Below, piece by piece: positions 16,627 to 24,557 of a DNA stretch of 27,564 nucleotides. The stretch covers positions 1 to 27,564 of the forward strand of contig JAYQEA010000048.1 in the NCBI GenBank assembly GCA_038138625.1, in the 5' to 3' direction. Position 1 is the first letter of the stretch. Each line of letters opens with the position of its first letter. Under the pieces are notes generated by a model, which did no database searches, was not told the DNA's origin, and saw nothing but the letters and a program-made list of their open reading frames with translations. Origin of the DNA: JAQXDR01 sp038138625. GTDB lineage: Bacteria > Pseudomonadota > Alphaproteobacteria > Rhodobacterales > Rhodobacteraceae. The position numbers and the translations under genes were made by a program.

Positions 16627-16780
16627 CGCCGCAAGCGCGTCAGAACCGCGCGCGTCTGCAACCCAATGCCATCTCTCGCATGAGCACCGTTCAACAAGAC
16701 ATTCGGCCTGTGCTTCCAAGTCTTTCGATCGACCGAGGCTGCCAAAACAACTATTCGAATTGAGCGGATAAGAGGCACTC

Positions 16781-19036
16781 TCAGCTCTTGGATCGACGGC
16801 GCTTTATCTTGGCCGCTTTGCCTTTGGCCCGAGCCAGTTTGCGCCGCGGCGGGCGGCCTGAACGTCCGGCACGACCCTCACTCATCGGCATGACCTTATC
16901 TTGAAGGGTCAGCAACTCAAGCCCGATCCCCCCGGTTACGGGGGCCGCATCGACCAAACGTACAGTGACCCGCAGACCCGGTGTAATCACGACGCCGCTG
17001 TCGGCTCCGGTTAACGTGCCTGCATCGCGATCAAAATGAAAATATTCGGCCCCCAAGCGGGACATGGGGATCAACCCGTCGGCTCCGGTTTCGTCAAGCT
17101 TCACAAATACGCCAAATCGGGCGATTCCACTGATACGGCCTGGAAATTCTGCACCTATTCGATCTGACAAATACGCCGCAAGGTAGCGATCTGTCGTGTC
17201 TCGTTCGGCCAGCATGGACCGCCGCTCGGTATCTGATATGTGGGACGCCGTGCTGTCTAACGCTGCGATATCGTCCTGCGACCGGCCATCGTCCCCCCAG
17301 CCAGGCGCTGACATCAGTCCGCGATGCACAACCACATCCGCATATCGCCGAATGGGTGAAGTGAAATGGGCGTAAGATTGCAAAGCCAGTCCGAAGTGAC
17401 CGAAATTTGCCGGACTGTAGTAAGCCTGCGTCATGGATCGCAAGGTGGCAAGGTTAATCAGATCAGCTTCGTCCCGCCCCGCTGCATCATGCAGCAATCG
17501 GTTGATATGGGCTGTTTTTAAGACCTGTCCCTTAGCCAAGACCAAACCGGCCGCCTGCGCCGTCTCGCGCAAGGTTTCCAGTTTTTCGGCCGGAGGCTCT
17601 TCGTGCACACGGTACAGCAGCGGCCAGCGTTTTGCGGCCAGAGTTTCAGCCGCACACACATTCGCCAGAACCATGAATTCCTCGATCAAACGATGGGCAT
17701 CCAGACGATCTGCAAAGTTGACAGATTGCACTTTTCCATCATCGCCAAGGCATACCTTGCGTTCGGGCAGATCAAGGTCCAGCGGCTGGCGTCGATCGCG
17801 CGCTGTGGCGAGGGCTGCGTAGGCCGCGTATAAAGGCCGGATCACATCGTAAAGCAAAGGTTGTGTTCTGGTATCTGGCGCTCCATCCATCGCCGATTGG
17901 ACGTCTTGATATGTCAAGGACGCCGGAGACCGCATCAAACCCCTGTGAAAAGCATGCCGCTGCTTGTTTCCATCAGCATCGATCACGATACGCAACGCAA
18001 TGCAGGCCCTCGGCACGCCTTCGTGCAACGAACACAAGTCACCTGACAGACGATCAGGCAGCATTGGCACAACCCGATCTGGAAAATAGCTTGAGTTGCC
18101 GCGTTTACGGGCTTCGCGATCCAGAGCACTGCCAGACCGAACGTAATGGGCCACATCAGCGATCGCCACCCAAAGGACATGCCCCCCGGGATTGGTCGGA
18201 TCATCATCCGACGCCGCACAGCAGGCATCATCGTGATCACGCGCATCGGCAGGATCGATGGTTATCAACGGCAGATCGCGCAAATCCAGACGGTCCTGCA
18301 GGCCCGCTGGTGCCATCTCGTCAACGGCAGCAAGCACGTCAGATGGAAAATCATCGGGAATTCCATGCTGGTGTATGGCAATCAGCGACACTGCACGCGG
18401 CGCGGACGGATCACCCAGACGGTCTGTGATCCGCGCGCGCGGCAACCCCATGCGACCCTTGGGACCTGCCTGTTCGGCCTCGACCAATTCGCCATCCCCG
18501 GCATCATTGGTTAATCCGGCGGGCACGAGCCATTCTGTATCCGATCCCTTGTCAATCGGCAGAATGCGTCCGCCTTCAGCGGTCTTGCGGAACACACCGA
18601 TGACCTTACGCGGGCTGGTTCCGATGCGACGGATCAGGCGCGCCTCGTAGTCGTGGTCTTCGTCTTCGACACGTTGCAAGCGGGCAAGTATCCTGTCGCC
18701 CGCGCCCAATGCCGGATCACCGTCCTGAGGCACGATCAATACGCGCGGCTCTGGACCATCTCCGTGCCATTCGACCGGCACGGCAAAAATATCACCGTCA
18801 CTATCCGGAGCGGTGGTCCGCAACACGCTGACCGGCGGCAGCCGATCTGGATCACGATAGGTGTTGCGGCGCTTTTCAAGGTGACCTTCGTCGGCAAGCT
18901 GACGCAACAGGCGTTTAAGCTCGATCCGGTCACTGCCCTTGAGGCCAAAGGCCTTGGCAATGTCACGTTTGTTCGTCTGGGTGGGATGCGCAGCGATCCA
19001 GTCCAGGACCTGCGCTTTACTAGGGATCTGGGCCAT
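16781..19036 (-). CDS. rnr: Ribonuclease R
   Basis: 3'-5' exoribonuclease of the RNB family that degrades structured RNA and takes part in rRNA and mRNA turnover. The chosen start ATG 19036 (MAQIPSKAQVLDWI) has TAGGGG five bases upstream and gives 751 residues; an ATG at 19051 is less well placed. Domain order is an N-terminal winged helix (about 5-55), a cold-shock-like RNA-binding region, the RNB catalytic core with the metal-binding Asp motif TIDPADARDHDDA (about 259-271), and YAHFTSPIRRYADVVVHR. A C-terminal S1 domain follows (FPGRISGIARFGVFVKL), and the tail is Lys/Arg-rich (RRKLARAKGKAAKIKRRR). It lies 30 bases downstream of the DUF2064 gene on the same strand. Confidence 0.95.
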   Translation of the reverse strand: MAQIPSKAQVLDWIAAHPTQTNKRDIAKAFGLKGSDRIELKRLLRQLADEGHLEKRRNTYRDPDRLPPVSVLRTTAPDSDGDIFAVPVEWHGDGPEPRVLIVPQDGDPALGAGDRILARLQRVEDEDHDYEARLIRRIGTSPRKVIGVFRKTAEGGRILPIDKGSDTEWLVPAGLTNDAGDGELVEAEQAGPKGRMGLPRARITDRLGDPSAPRAVSLIAIHQHGIPDDFPSDVLAAVDEMAPAGLQDRLDLRDLPLITIDPADARDHDDACCAASDDDPTNPGGHVLWVAIADVAHYVRSGSALDREARKRGNSSYFPDRVVPMLPDRLSGDLCSLHEGVPRACIALRIVIDADGNKQRHAFHRGLMRSPASLTYQDVQSAMDGAPDTRTQPLLYDVIRPLYAAYAALATARDRRQPLDLDLPERKVCLGDDGKVQSVNFADRLDAHRLIEEFMVLANVCAAETLAAKRWPLLYRVHEEPPAEKLETLRETAQAAGLVLAKGQVLKTAHINRLLHDAAGRDEADLINLATLRSMTQAYYSPANFGHFGLALQSYAHFTSPIRRYADVVVHRGLMSAPGWGDDGRSQDDIAALDSTASHISDTERRSMLAERDTTDRYLAAYLSDRIGAEFPGRISGIARFGVFVKLDETGADGLIPMSRLGAEYFHFDRDAGTLTGADSGVVITPGLRVTVRLVDAAPVTGGIGLELLTLQDKVMPMSEGRAGRSGRPPRRKLARAKGKAAKIKRRRSKS

Positions 19037-19066
19037 GCGCGCCCCTACCATGCGAAGCGAGGCAGG

Positions 19067-19654
19067 TCACGGGGTGATCTGTCGCTGTGGCAAATCGGCA
19101 GCGGTATCTACGTCAGTCAATGTATCAACCAATGTGATCCGCATTCCCGGAAATGTGGCGCAGGTGTCTGCCAATGCATATGGCGTGGACCAACGGACAC
19201 CTCGCATGGCGCCAGTCGCAAGCGCGCACCCCCTGCGCACGCCAACCAGCCAATAGCCTCCGTCGGGTGCGGGACCGAATACAACATCTGCTGATCCAAG
19301 AGCCCGGAACGCACGCGATATATGAGCGGGCGTGACACCGGGTATATCGCTGCCAATCAAAACCACAGCGCCCTCTGACACAGACCTCAACTGCCGTCGC
19401 ATACGATCCCCAAGGTCCCCAGGTCCCTGCGACACGCATCCGAGACCCTTTGGCCATGTGCGATCAACCGCGCGGTCAGGACTGACTGCCAAAACAATCC
19501 GCCACCTTGGATCACGCAACCGGCGCAGCAACCCCGCCACTTGATGACGATACCACCACGCGGCCGCGACAGTTCCGATCCCGCGGGCAAGCCGCGTCTT
19601 GACACGCCCCGCACGGGGGGCTTTGACCATCACAACCAACGTTTTTTTAGGCAA
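19067..19654 (-). CDS. TIGR04282/DUF2064-type nucleotidyl/glycosyltransferase-like protein
   Basis: A 195-residue protein of the GT-A-like family often annotated as DUF2064 or TIGR04282. Visible motifs are VKAPRAGRVKTRLAR at residues 10-24 (nucleotide-binding start), GDLGDRM, IGSDIPGVTP with the Asp-containing metal motif, FGPAPDGGYWLVG, and a DVDTAADL end. The physiological substrate of most members is unknown; one branch is linked to arsenosugar synthesis, but nothing here points to that. The start overlaps the end of dapE by eight bases (19647-19654), and rnr follows closely. Cotranscription dapE-DUF2064-rnr is likely. Confidence 0.85.
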   Translation of the reverse strand: MPKKTLVVMVKAPRAGRVKTRLARGIGTVAAAWWYRHQVAGLLRRLRDPRWRIVLAVSPDRAVDRTWPKGLGCVSQGPGDLGDRMRRQLRSVSEGAVVLIGSDIPGVTPAHISRAFRALGSADVVFGPAPDGGYWLVGVRRGCALATGAMRGVRWSTPYALADTCATFPGMRITLVDTLTDVDTAADLPQRQITP

Positions 19655-20789
19655 AGTAGGCTTTCATAATACGTGTATATATTGCCTTGAGCTGATGAAT
19701 CTGGGCGATCTCTACCCTTTCATCCACCGCGTGCATGGTTTTGCCAACCAGACCAAACTCTACAACCGGACAGTGATCTTTGACGAAGCGCGCGTCAGAG
19801 GTACCCCCCGTTGTTGACAGCTCTGCCCGAACGCCAAGCTCGGCCTCGGCAGCATCGGCGACCAACGACGACAATGCACCCGGAGGTGTCAGAAAACTTT
19901 CGCCGCTTATCTTGATTTTGACCTCGGTCTGGGTGCCGTTTGCGGCATCGGTATCCGCAGCCTGACGGCGCAACCACTGTGTCAGATCGGCGCCAGTGTG
20001 ACGGTCATTGTATCGGATATTGACGGTCATCTTCGCCTGTGCGGGGATAACATTTGAGGCCGGATTACCTGTGTCGATCGTCACGATCGCAAGCGAAGAC
20101 GGGTCAAAGTGCTCTGACCCGTCGTCCAAAGGTGCCGATGTCAGGCCATGTGCCAGCTGCGTCAGGGCATGAAGAGGATTCACCGCGCGGTGCGGATATG
20201 CGGAATGCCCTTGTTTACCCACCACGGTAAACCAGGCCGTCAGACTGCCACGACGTCCAACCTTGATCATCTGGCCCATATGATCAGGACTGGTCGGCTC
20301 GCCCACCACACAAGCTGACATGCGTTCTTGTGCGGTAGACATCCAATCCAGCAAGGCCACGGTGCCGTCCGTCGCATCGCCTTCTTCATCGCCTGTGATC
20401 GTCAGGATCAGCGCGCCATCCGGTGGCGTCTGATCCACAAAGTCTATCGCCGCGGCGACCCAAGCTGCCACGGCAGATTTCATATCGGTTGCGCCACGCC
20501 CGTACATATACCCGTCTTCGATTTCGGCCCCAAAGGGCGCATGGGTCCAATCCGCGGGATTGCCCAGGGGCACAACATCGGTGTGACCGTTAAAGCCCAG
20601 CGTGCGCGAATGTCCCTGTCGACCCCATCTTGCAAACAGATTGCTCACCCCTCCCCGGTCCACGCGGACACAAAAAAATCCCGCCCGCTCGAGCGTGTCT
20701 TGCAAAAGGACCAGCGCACCGCCTTCTTCTGGGGTCACAGAGGGGCACTGGATCAGGCCTGCGGTCAGATCAACGGGGTCAATTGGCAT
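19647..20789 (-). CDS. dapE: Succinyl-diaminopimelate desuccinylase
   Basis: Di-zinc M20-family enzyme that hydrolyses N-succinyl-LL-diaminopimelate in lysine and peptidoglycan precursor synthesis. The start at ATG 20789 (MPIDPVDLTAGLIQ) has GGAG eight bases upstream and gives 380 residues, the family's usual size. Metal and catalytic motifs are GHTDVVPLG (His ligand and catalytic Asp), GRGATDMKSAVAAW (bridging Asp), TGDEEGDATDG (catalytic Glu and Glu ligand), VVGEPTS, and the C-terminal GGTSDARF and VEFGLVGKTMHAVDERV (His ligand). The stop lies inside the start of the DUF2064 gene. The 220-base gap to ligI holds no supported gene. Confidence 0.96.
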   Translation of the reverse strand: MPIDPVDLTAGLIQCPSVTPEEGGALVLLQDTLERAGFFCVRVDRGGVSNLFARWGRQGHSRTLGFNGHTDVVPLGNPADWTHAPFGAEIEDGYMYGRGATDMKSAVAAWVAAAIDFVDQTPPDGALILTITGDEEGDATDGTVALLDWMSTAQERMSACVVGEPTSPDHMGQMIKVGRRGSLTAWFTVVGKQGHSAYPHRAVNPLHALTQLAHGLTSAPLDDGSEHFDPSSLAIVTIDTGNPASNVIPAQAKMTVNIRYNDRHTGADLTQWLRRQAADTDAANGTQTEVKIKISGESFLTPPGALSSLVADAAEAELGVRAELSTTGGTSDARFVKDHCPVVEFGLVGKTMHAVDERVEIAQIHQLKAIYTRIMKAYFA

Positions 20790-20812
20790 GGTTGGTATCT
20801 CCGGTCGACAAT

Positions 20813-20832
20813 GGGACATTCCTGCCTGTCCC
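20813..20832. repeat. Short inverted repeat in the dapE leader
   Basis: GGGACA (20813-20818) and TGTCCC (20827-20832) are exact reverse complements around an eight-base loop, about 24-44 bases upstream of the dapE start. It could form a small stem in the leader or be an operator. A 6-bp match of this kind can arise by chance. Confidence 0.3.
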
Positions 20833-21009
20833 CACCACTAAGGTCAATCAGATGCTGCGCAATCCTGCGCACATCAAAGGATGTGTGCTGGATATCGGAC
20901 CTTTTTTGAGGGTGCAAATATGCATCGAAAGTGCGTTTATCGACCACAAACATGGATCAGCCAGTGGAACCGCTTCGAACATGCCCCATTGTCCCAGAGC
21001 ATGGTTGGC

Positions 21010-21897
21010 TTAGGCCCAGTAAAGCCGCATCGGATTGTCAACCAACAGCTTTTGCTGCTGCTTTGTTGTGCGTGCGATTTTCGGAATGAAATCCACCAAG
21101 GCCCCGTCGTCCGGCATATGAGATTTCATGTTCGGGTGCGGCCAGTCGGTCCCCCAGAGCACACGGTCAGGAAAGCGGTCGACCACAGTTGCAGGGAACG
21201 GGACCACATCGTCGTAGGGGGGGCCTGCCTTAGTCAGCCGCTCTGGGCATGTCACTTTGGACCAGATGTTTTCGTTTTCCTCCATAAGACGCAGAAAACG
21301 CTGAAAGTCGGGATGATCGACCCCTTTGGTGACATCCGGACGCCCCATATGATCGACCACCAATACGGTCGGCAGCCGTTTCAAAAAGGGTTCAAGCTCC
21401 TCAAGGCTCTCGGCCTCGAAATACACGACAATGTGCCAGCCGAAAGATTTGATCTTATCGGCTATGGTCAGGAAAACTTCTTGGGGTGTCGCATCAACCA
21501 GCCGCTTGACAAAATTGAACCGCACGCCCCGCACGCCAGCCTCGTCCATTTCAGCAATCTCGGCCTCTGAGATATCCGCACCGACCGACGCTATACCCCG
21601 CGCAAGACCGCCTGCGGTACGGCAGGCGTCAACCATCGCGCTGTTATCCTTGCCATGACAGGTGGCCTGTACAATAACATTTCGGGCAAACCCAAGATGA
21701 TCGCGCAACGCAAAAAGTTGATCCTTGCCTGCATTGCATGGGGTGTATTTGCGCTCGGGCGCAAAGAGGAACTCCGGGCTGGGACCAAAAACGTGGCAGT
21801 GCGCATCTACCGCGCCTTTTGGCAGTTTGAAGTCAGGCACTTTGGGGTCGGGATGAAAGACAAGCCAGTCATCATCCATTTTTTGAAACTCAGTCAT
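21010..21897 (-). CDS. ligI: 2-pyrone-4,6-dicarboxylate lactonase
   Basis: Amidohydrolase-superfamily enzyme that opens 2-pyrone-4,6-dicarboxylate (PDC) to 4-oxalomesaconate / 4-carboxy-2-hydroxymuconate in the protocatechuate 4,5-cleavage pathway. The 295-residue sequence has DAHCHVFGP at residues 31-39 (H33, H35), RFNFVKRLVD, IVVYFEAESLEE, VVDHMGRPD and the C-terminal GTDWPHPNM with the catalytic Asp, all typical of LigI. It ends in the usual NPMRLYWA. ATG 21897 overlaps the galD stop by four bases and has GGAAGGG about eight bases upstream. Last gene of the minus-strand operon. The enzyme family works without a bound metal. Confidence 0.93.
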   Translation of the reverse strand: MTEFQKMDDDWLVFHPDPKVPDFKLPKGAVDAHCHVFGPSPEFLFAPERKYTPCNAGKDQLFALRDHLGFARNVIVQATCHGKDNSAMVDACRTAGGLARGIASVGADISEAEIAEMDEAGVRGVRFNFVKRLVDATPQEVFLTIADKIKSFGWHIVVYFEAESLEELEPFLKRLPTVLVVDHMGRPDVTKGVDHPDFQRFLRLMEENENIWSKVTCPERLTKAGPPYDDVVPFPATVVDRFPDRVLWGTDWPHPNMKSHMPDDGALVDFIPKIARTTKQQQKLLVDNPMRLYWA

Positions 21898-23006
21898 GGA
21901 AATACCCTTCCATCCATCAATTTGCGCGCGGTCCGAAGGATTGCAGCACTGCTGATGCCGCCATCAGCATCCACCTTGGCCACCACGGTCAGTTCGCCTG
22001 TGGGATGTTCCACCGACATATTTCGCGAGGCTCCCTGCCCGCGTGCGGCCAAGTCATATGCCGCCGAACCTTTTACGAGGCACGCAGTTGCCACACTGAC
22101 AGCACCAAGCACGCCAATCGCTTTGTGACAGCGGTGCGGAATAAAAGTGCGTGTTGAAATGGCGCCACCGTTCAGCGGTGCGCTGACCATTGTCATTTTC
22201 GGAACCGATTTCTGAGCCACATCGCCAAGGTTCATCAAGGGGCCACACGACAGGCGGATCGCCTCTAGTTTTGCGCGGAATGCGTCCATACCTTCCAGCA
22301 TATCCGGATTTTCCTGTCCGGAAATTCCCAGATCGCTTGCCCGCATGACGACGCAAGGCATCCCGTTATCAATCATGGTTACGGGGACGCCCCCGACCAT
22401 ATCCTGCGCGTTTCCGGTCGGCAAAAGCGCCCCACAACTGGACCCGGCAGTGTCCTTGAACTCGATCGGAATGGCCGCTGCGGCATTTGGGACGCCGTCG
22501 ATCCGCGCATCACCCTTGTAGGTGACCTTGCCGCCGGGCGTCTGCACCTGAGCCGTGGCGATCTGACCAGTGTTCTGCATGTAGATCGTTATAGGTGTTG
22601 TGCCATCCTGCGCCTTAACAAGACCGCGTTCGACAGCAAAGGGGCCGACACCAGCAAGGATATTGCCGCAATTTTGGGCATCCGTGACTGTGGCCTGATC
22701 GACCAAGACCTGAAGAAACAGATAAGCAACATCAACACCGGGGCGTTCCGATTTCGAAACGATCGCAACTTTGGATGTCAGGGGATCGGCACCGCCCATC
22801 CCGTCAATCTGGCGCAGATCGGGTGAGCCCATGATCCCCAGCAGGGCAGCATCACGCGCGACAGGGTCATCTGGCAGATCCTCTTTCAGGAAATACCCCC
22901 CTTTGGACGTACCACCCCGCATCCACATTGCCCGAATGCCGTCTTGCATTGACATAGTTGAAAACGTCGGGGCGCCGCCCAGAACCGGTGTGGAAGCTTC
23001 AGACAT
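21894..23006 (-). CDS. galD: 4-oxalomesaconate tautomerase (PrpF family)
   Basis: Interconverts keto and enol forms of 4-oxalomesaconate so that it can be hydrated; GalD/LigU-type members of the PrpF superfamily have a diaminopimelate-epimerase fold. The 370-residue sequence has the family start AMWMRGGTSKGGYFL, then IDGMGGADPLTSKVAIV, DAQNCGNILAGVGPFA and SSCGALLPTGNA. PrpF proteins of other specificity (aconitate isomerases) look similar, so the substrate is assigned mainly from the neighbours. The N-terminus is about 20 residues longer than usual, but ATG 23006 has AAAGG at a good distance and overlaps the ligK end by eight bases, while the internal Met codons lack sites. Confidence 0.88.
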   Translation of the reverse strand: MSEASTPVLGGAPTFSTMSMQDGIRAMWMRGGTSKGGYFLKEDLPDDPVARDAALLGIMGSPDLRQIDGMGGADPLTSKVAIVSKSERPGVDVAYLFLQVLVDQATVTDAQNCGNILAGVGPFAVERGLVKAQDGTTPITIYMQNTGQIATAQVQTPGGKVTYKGDARIDGVPNAAAAIPIEFKDTAGSSCGALLPTGNAQDMVGGVPVTMIDNGMPCVVMRASDLGISGQENPDMLEGMDAFRAKLEAIRLSCGPLMNLGDVAQKSVPKMTMVSAPLNGGAISTRTFIPHRCHKAIGVLGAVSVATACLVKGSAAYDLAARGQGASRNMSVEHPTGELTVVAKVDADGGISSAAILRTARKLMDGRVFP

Positions 23007-23691
23007 ACGTCAGACCTTTGGCAGCCAACCGACCTCGCATGTCATAGATATCCAGCCCCAACTCGCCCGCTTCAAAGCGCGCGCGTTTTGCGGCTTCATT
23101 GGCCTCGCGCGCACGCGCCTTTCCAAGCACGTCTTCCGCCTCTTCGCGCCTCACAACACAAACCCCGTCATCATCGGCCACGATCACATCGCCGGGATTG
23201 ACCAACGCGCCAGCACAGACCACAGGCACATTCACCGAACCAAGCGTTTCCTTTACCGTTCCTTGAGCAAAAACAGTCTTTGACCAAACAGGAAATCCCA
23301 TTTCCGTCAAATCCCTGACGTCACGCACACCGGCATCTATAACCAAGCCTTTGCAGCCCCGAACTGCAGCCGACGTTGCAAGCAGATCTCCAAAATAGCC
23401 GGCATTGGACGGCGACGTCGGCGCCAGCACCATTATGTCGCCCTGCTTGAGCTGCTCTATGGCGACGTGGATCATCCAGTTATCACATGGAGGCGCAGAA
23501 ATTGTCACCGCGCTTGCTGCAATACGGGCACCGGAATAGATAGGCCGCATATAATCCGCCAAAAGCCCTTTGCGTCCCTGAGCTTCATGCACGGTGGCCA
23601 CACCGCAGGCAGCCAGACCGTCTATAATTTTTTGATCACAGCGTTCAATGTTCTGGACCACAACACCCACGGTTCCGACAGGCAAGGTCAT
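22999..23691 (-). CDS. ligK: 4-carboxy-4-hydroxy-2-oxoadipate aldolase
   Basis: Class II, metal-dependent aldolase (HMG/CHA aldolase, RraA-like fold) that splits 4-carboxy-4-hydroxy-2-oxoadipate into pyruvate and oxaloacetate, the last step of protocatechuate 4,5-cleavage and of gallate breakdown. The 230-residue length is standard. Features include ATVHEAQGRKGLL, PPCDNWMIHVAIEQ, GYFGDLLATSA, VIDAGVRDV (the Arg-Asp pair used for substrate and metal binding) and VVADDDG-type VIVADDDGV. Its ATG overlaps the galB stop by four bases and its stop overlaps galD by eight. Homologues are also named proA or galC. Confidence 0.93.
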   Translation of the reverse strand: MTLPVGTVGVVVQNIERCDQKIIDGLAACGVATVHEAQGRKGLLADYMRPIYSGARIAASAVTISAPPCDNWMIHVAIEQLKQGDIMVLAPTSPSNAGYFGDLLATSAAVRGCKGLVIDAGVRDVRDLTEMGFPVWSKTVFAQGTVKETLGSVNVPVVCAGALVNPGDVIVADDDGVCVVRREEAEDVLGKARAREANEAAKRARFEAGELGLDIYDMRGRLAAKGLTYV

Positions 23692-24422
23692 GTCAGCTCA
23701 TCCACGCAAAAGGGAAAGATACTTTCAAAACCTTCGGCATACTTGCAATCACGGCCACCGGCCATGCCGCCCGAATTGCGTTTGAAATGATTGGCACGTT
23801 GCTGGGCGACACGCGTGTAGAAATCCCAAAGGTGGATTTGACCCTCGTTGCATTCCATTGCTGCGCGTTTTTTGTCCCAGACCGCGGTGATATCAAGAAA
23901 CACATTGGGCTTCCAGTGCATCTGTTCTGTCTGGTGCGGTTCAAAAAGGTACATTTGCGGCGCCCCGAGAACCTTTTGACCCGGATTATGTCCCCAAGCC
24001 TGCGCAATCATACGGCACGTCAGGGCAAATTCCGTCGTTTTCATATGGTCTGTATTATACGGGTCCCATTTCGAATGCGAGAACATGAAGTTGGGCTGAA
24101 CATCGCGGATGATATCGACCACCTGATTTTCATATTCTTCGGTGAACCGCAGAGGATAGTCCCCCATATCAAGGAATTTGATGTCATGTACGCCTAGCGC
24201 TTTTGCGGCATTCTCGGCCTCGCCTTTGCGGATGGCCTTGACCTCTTGCAGGGACTTGCCCTCTTTCCAAAGGCGCGCGCTTTCTCCGCGCTCGCCAAAA
24301 CTCAGGCAGGCTACTGTCACGTTATACCCAAGCTCTTGATGAAGGGCGATCGCACCGCCACACCGCCAAACGAAATCAGCTGCATGTGCCGAGATGACCA
24401 GCGCGGTTTTATTCTCCGCCAT
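23688..24422 (-). CDS. galB: 4-oxalomesaconate hydratase (PIG-L family)
   Basis: Zinc-dependent PIG-L/LmbE-fold hydratase that adds water to 4-oxalomesaconate to give 4-carboxy-4-hydroxy-2-oxoadipate. This is the GalB type, unrelated to the LigJ hydratase of sphingomonads. The motif SAHAADFVWRCGGAI lies at residues 11-25 (H13, D16), followed by FGERGESARLW and FMFSHSKWDPYNTDH. I choose ATG 24422, since GGGGAGG lies eight bases ahead. ATG 24428 would be only two bases from it. The length is 244 residues. It is the first gene of the minus-strand operon galB-ligK-galD-ligI and diverges from the broken regulator gene. Confidence 0.9.
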   Translation of the reverse strand: MAENKTALVISAHAADFVWRCGGAIALHQELGYNVTVACLSFGERGESARLWKEGKSLQEVKAIRKGEAENAAKALGVHDIKFLDMGDYPLRFTEEYENQVVDIIRDVQPNFMFSHSKWDPYNTDHMKTTEFALTCRMIAQAWGHNPGQKVLGAPQMYLFEPHQTEQMHWKPNVFLDITAVWDKKRAAMECNEGQIHLWDFYTRVAQQRANHFKRNSGGMAGGRDCKYAEGFESIFPFCVDELT

Positions 24423-24502
24423 ACCCATGTCCTCCCCTTTGTCTGTCCTTTGAGGCCTACGTCACTCTAGTCGTGAAAGGCGCTACACCACCATTTCGAT
24501 TA

Positions 24503-24544
24503 TTGGCATATTTGATTTGATTTTGTTATAGAATTGTCATTCTA
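24503..24544 (+). promoter_or_regulatory. Possible promoter and operator of the lysR-type gene
   Basis: TTGGCA (24503-24508) is followed after 18 bases by TATAGA (24527-24532), a plausible sigma-70 promoter for the regulator gene. Overlapping the -10 element is a perfect inverted repeat, TAGAAT (24529-24534) and ATTCTA (24539-24544) with a four-base centre. Its position would suit autorepression or control of the divergent galB operon. LysR-type sites usually follow T-N11-A within such dyads. The match is by eye. Confidence 0.35.
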
Positions 24545-24557
24545 GCGGGATACGCCT

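Noticed and set aside
16549..16719. 75-codon minus-strand ORF upstream of rsfS
   Set aside because: No ribosome-binding site at its start and a promoter-like sequence lies inside it; only its last 18 codons have a plausible site.
20765..20953. 62-codon minus-strand ORF upstream of dapE
   Set aside because: Runs into the dapE start region, with no recognisable features and no good ribosome-binding site.
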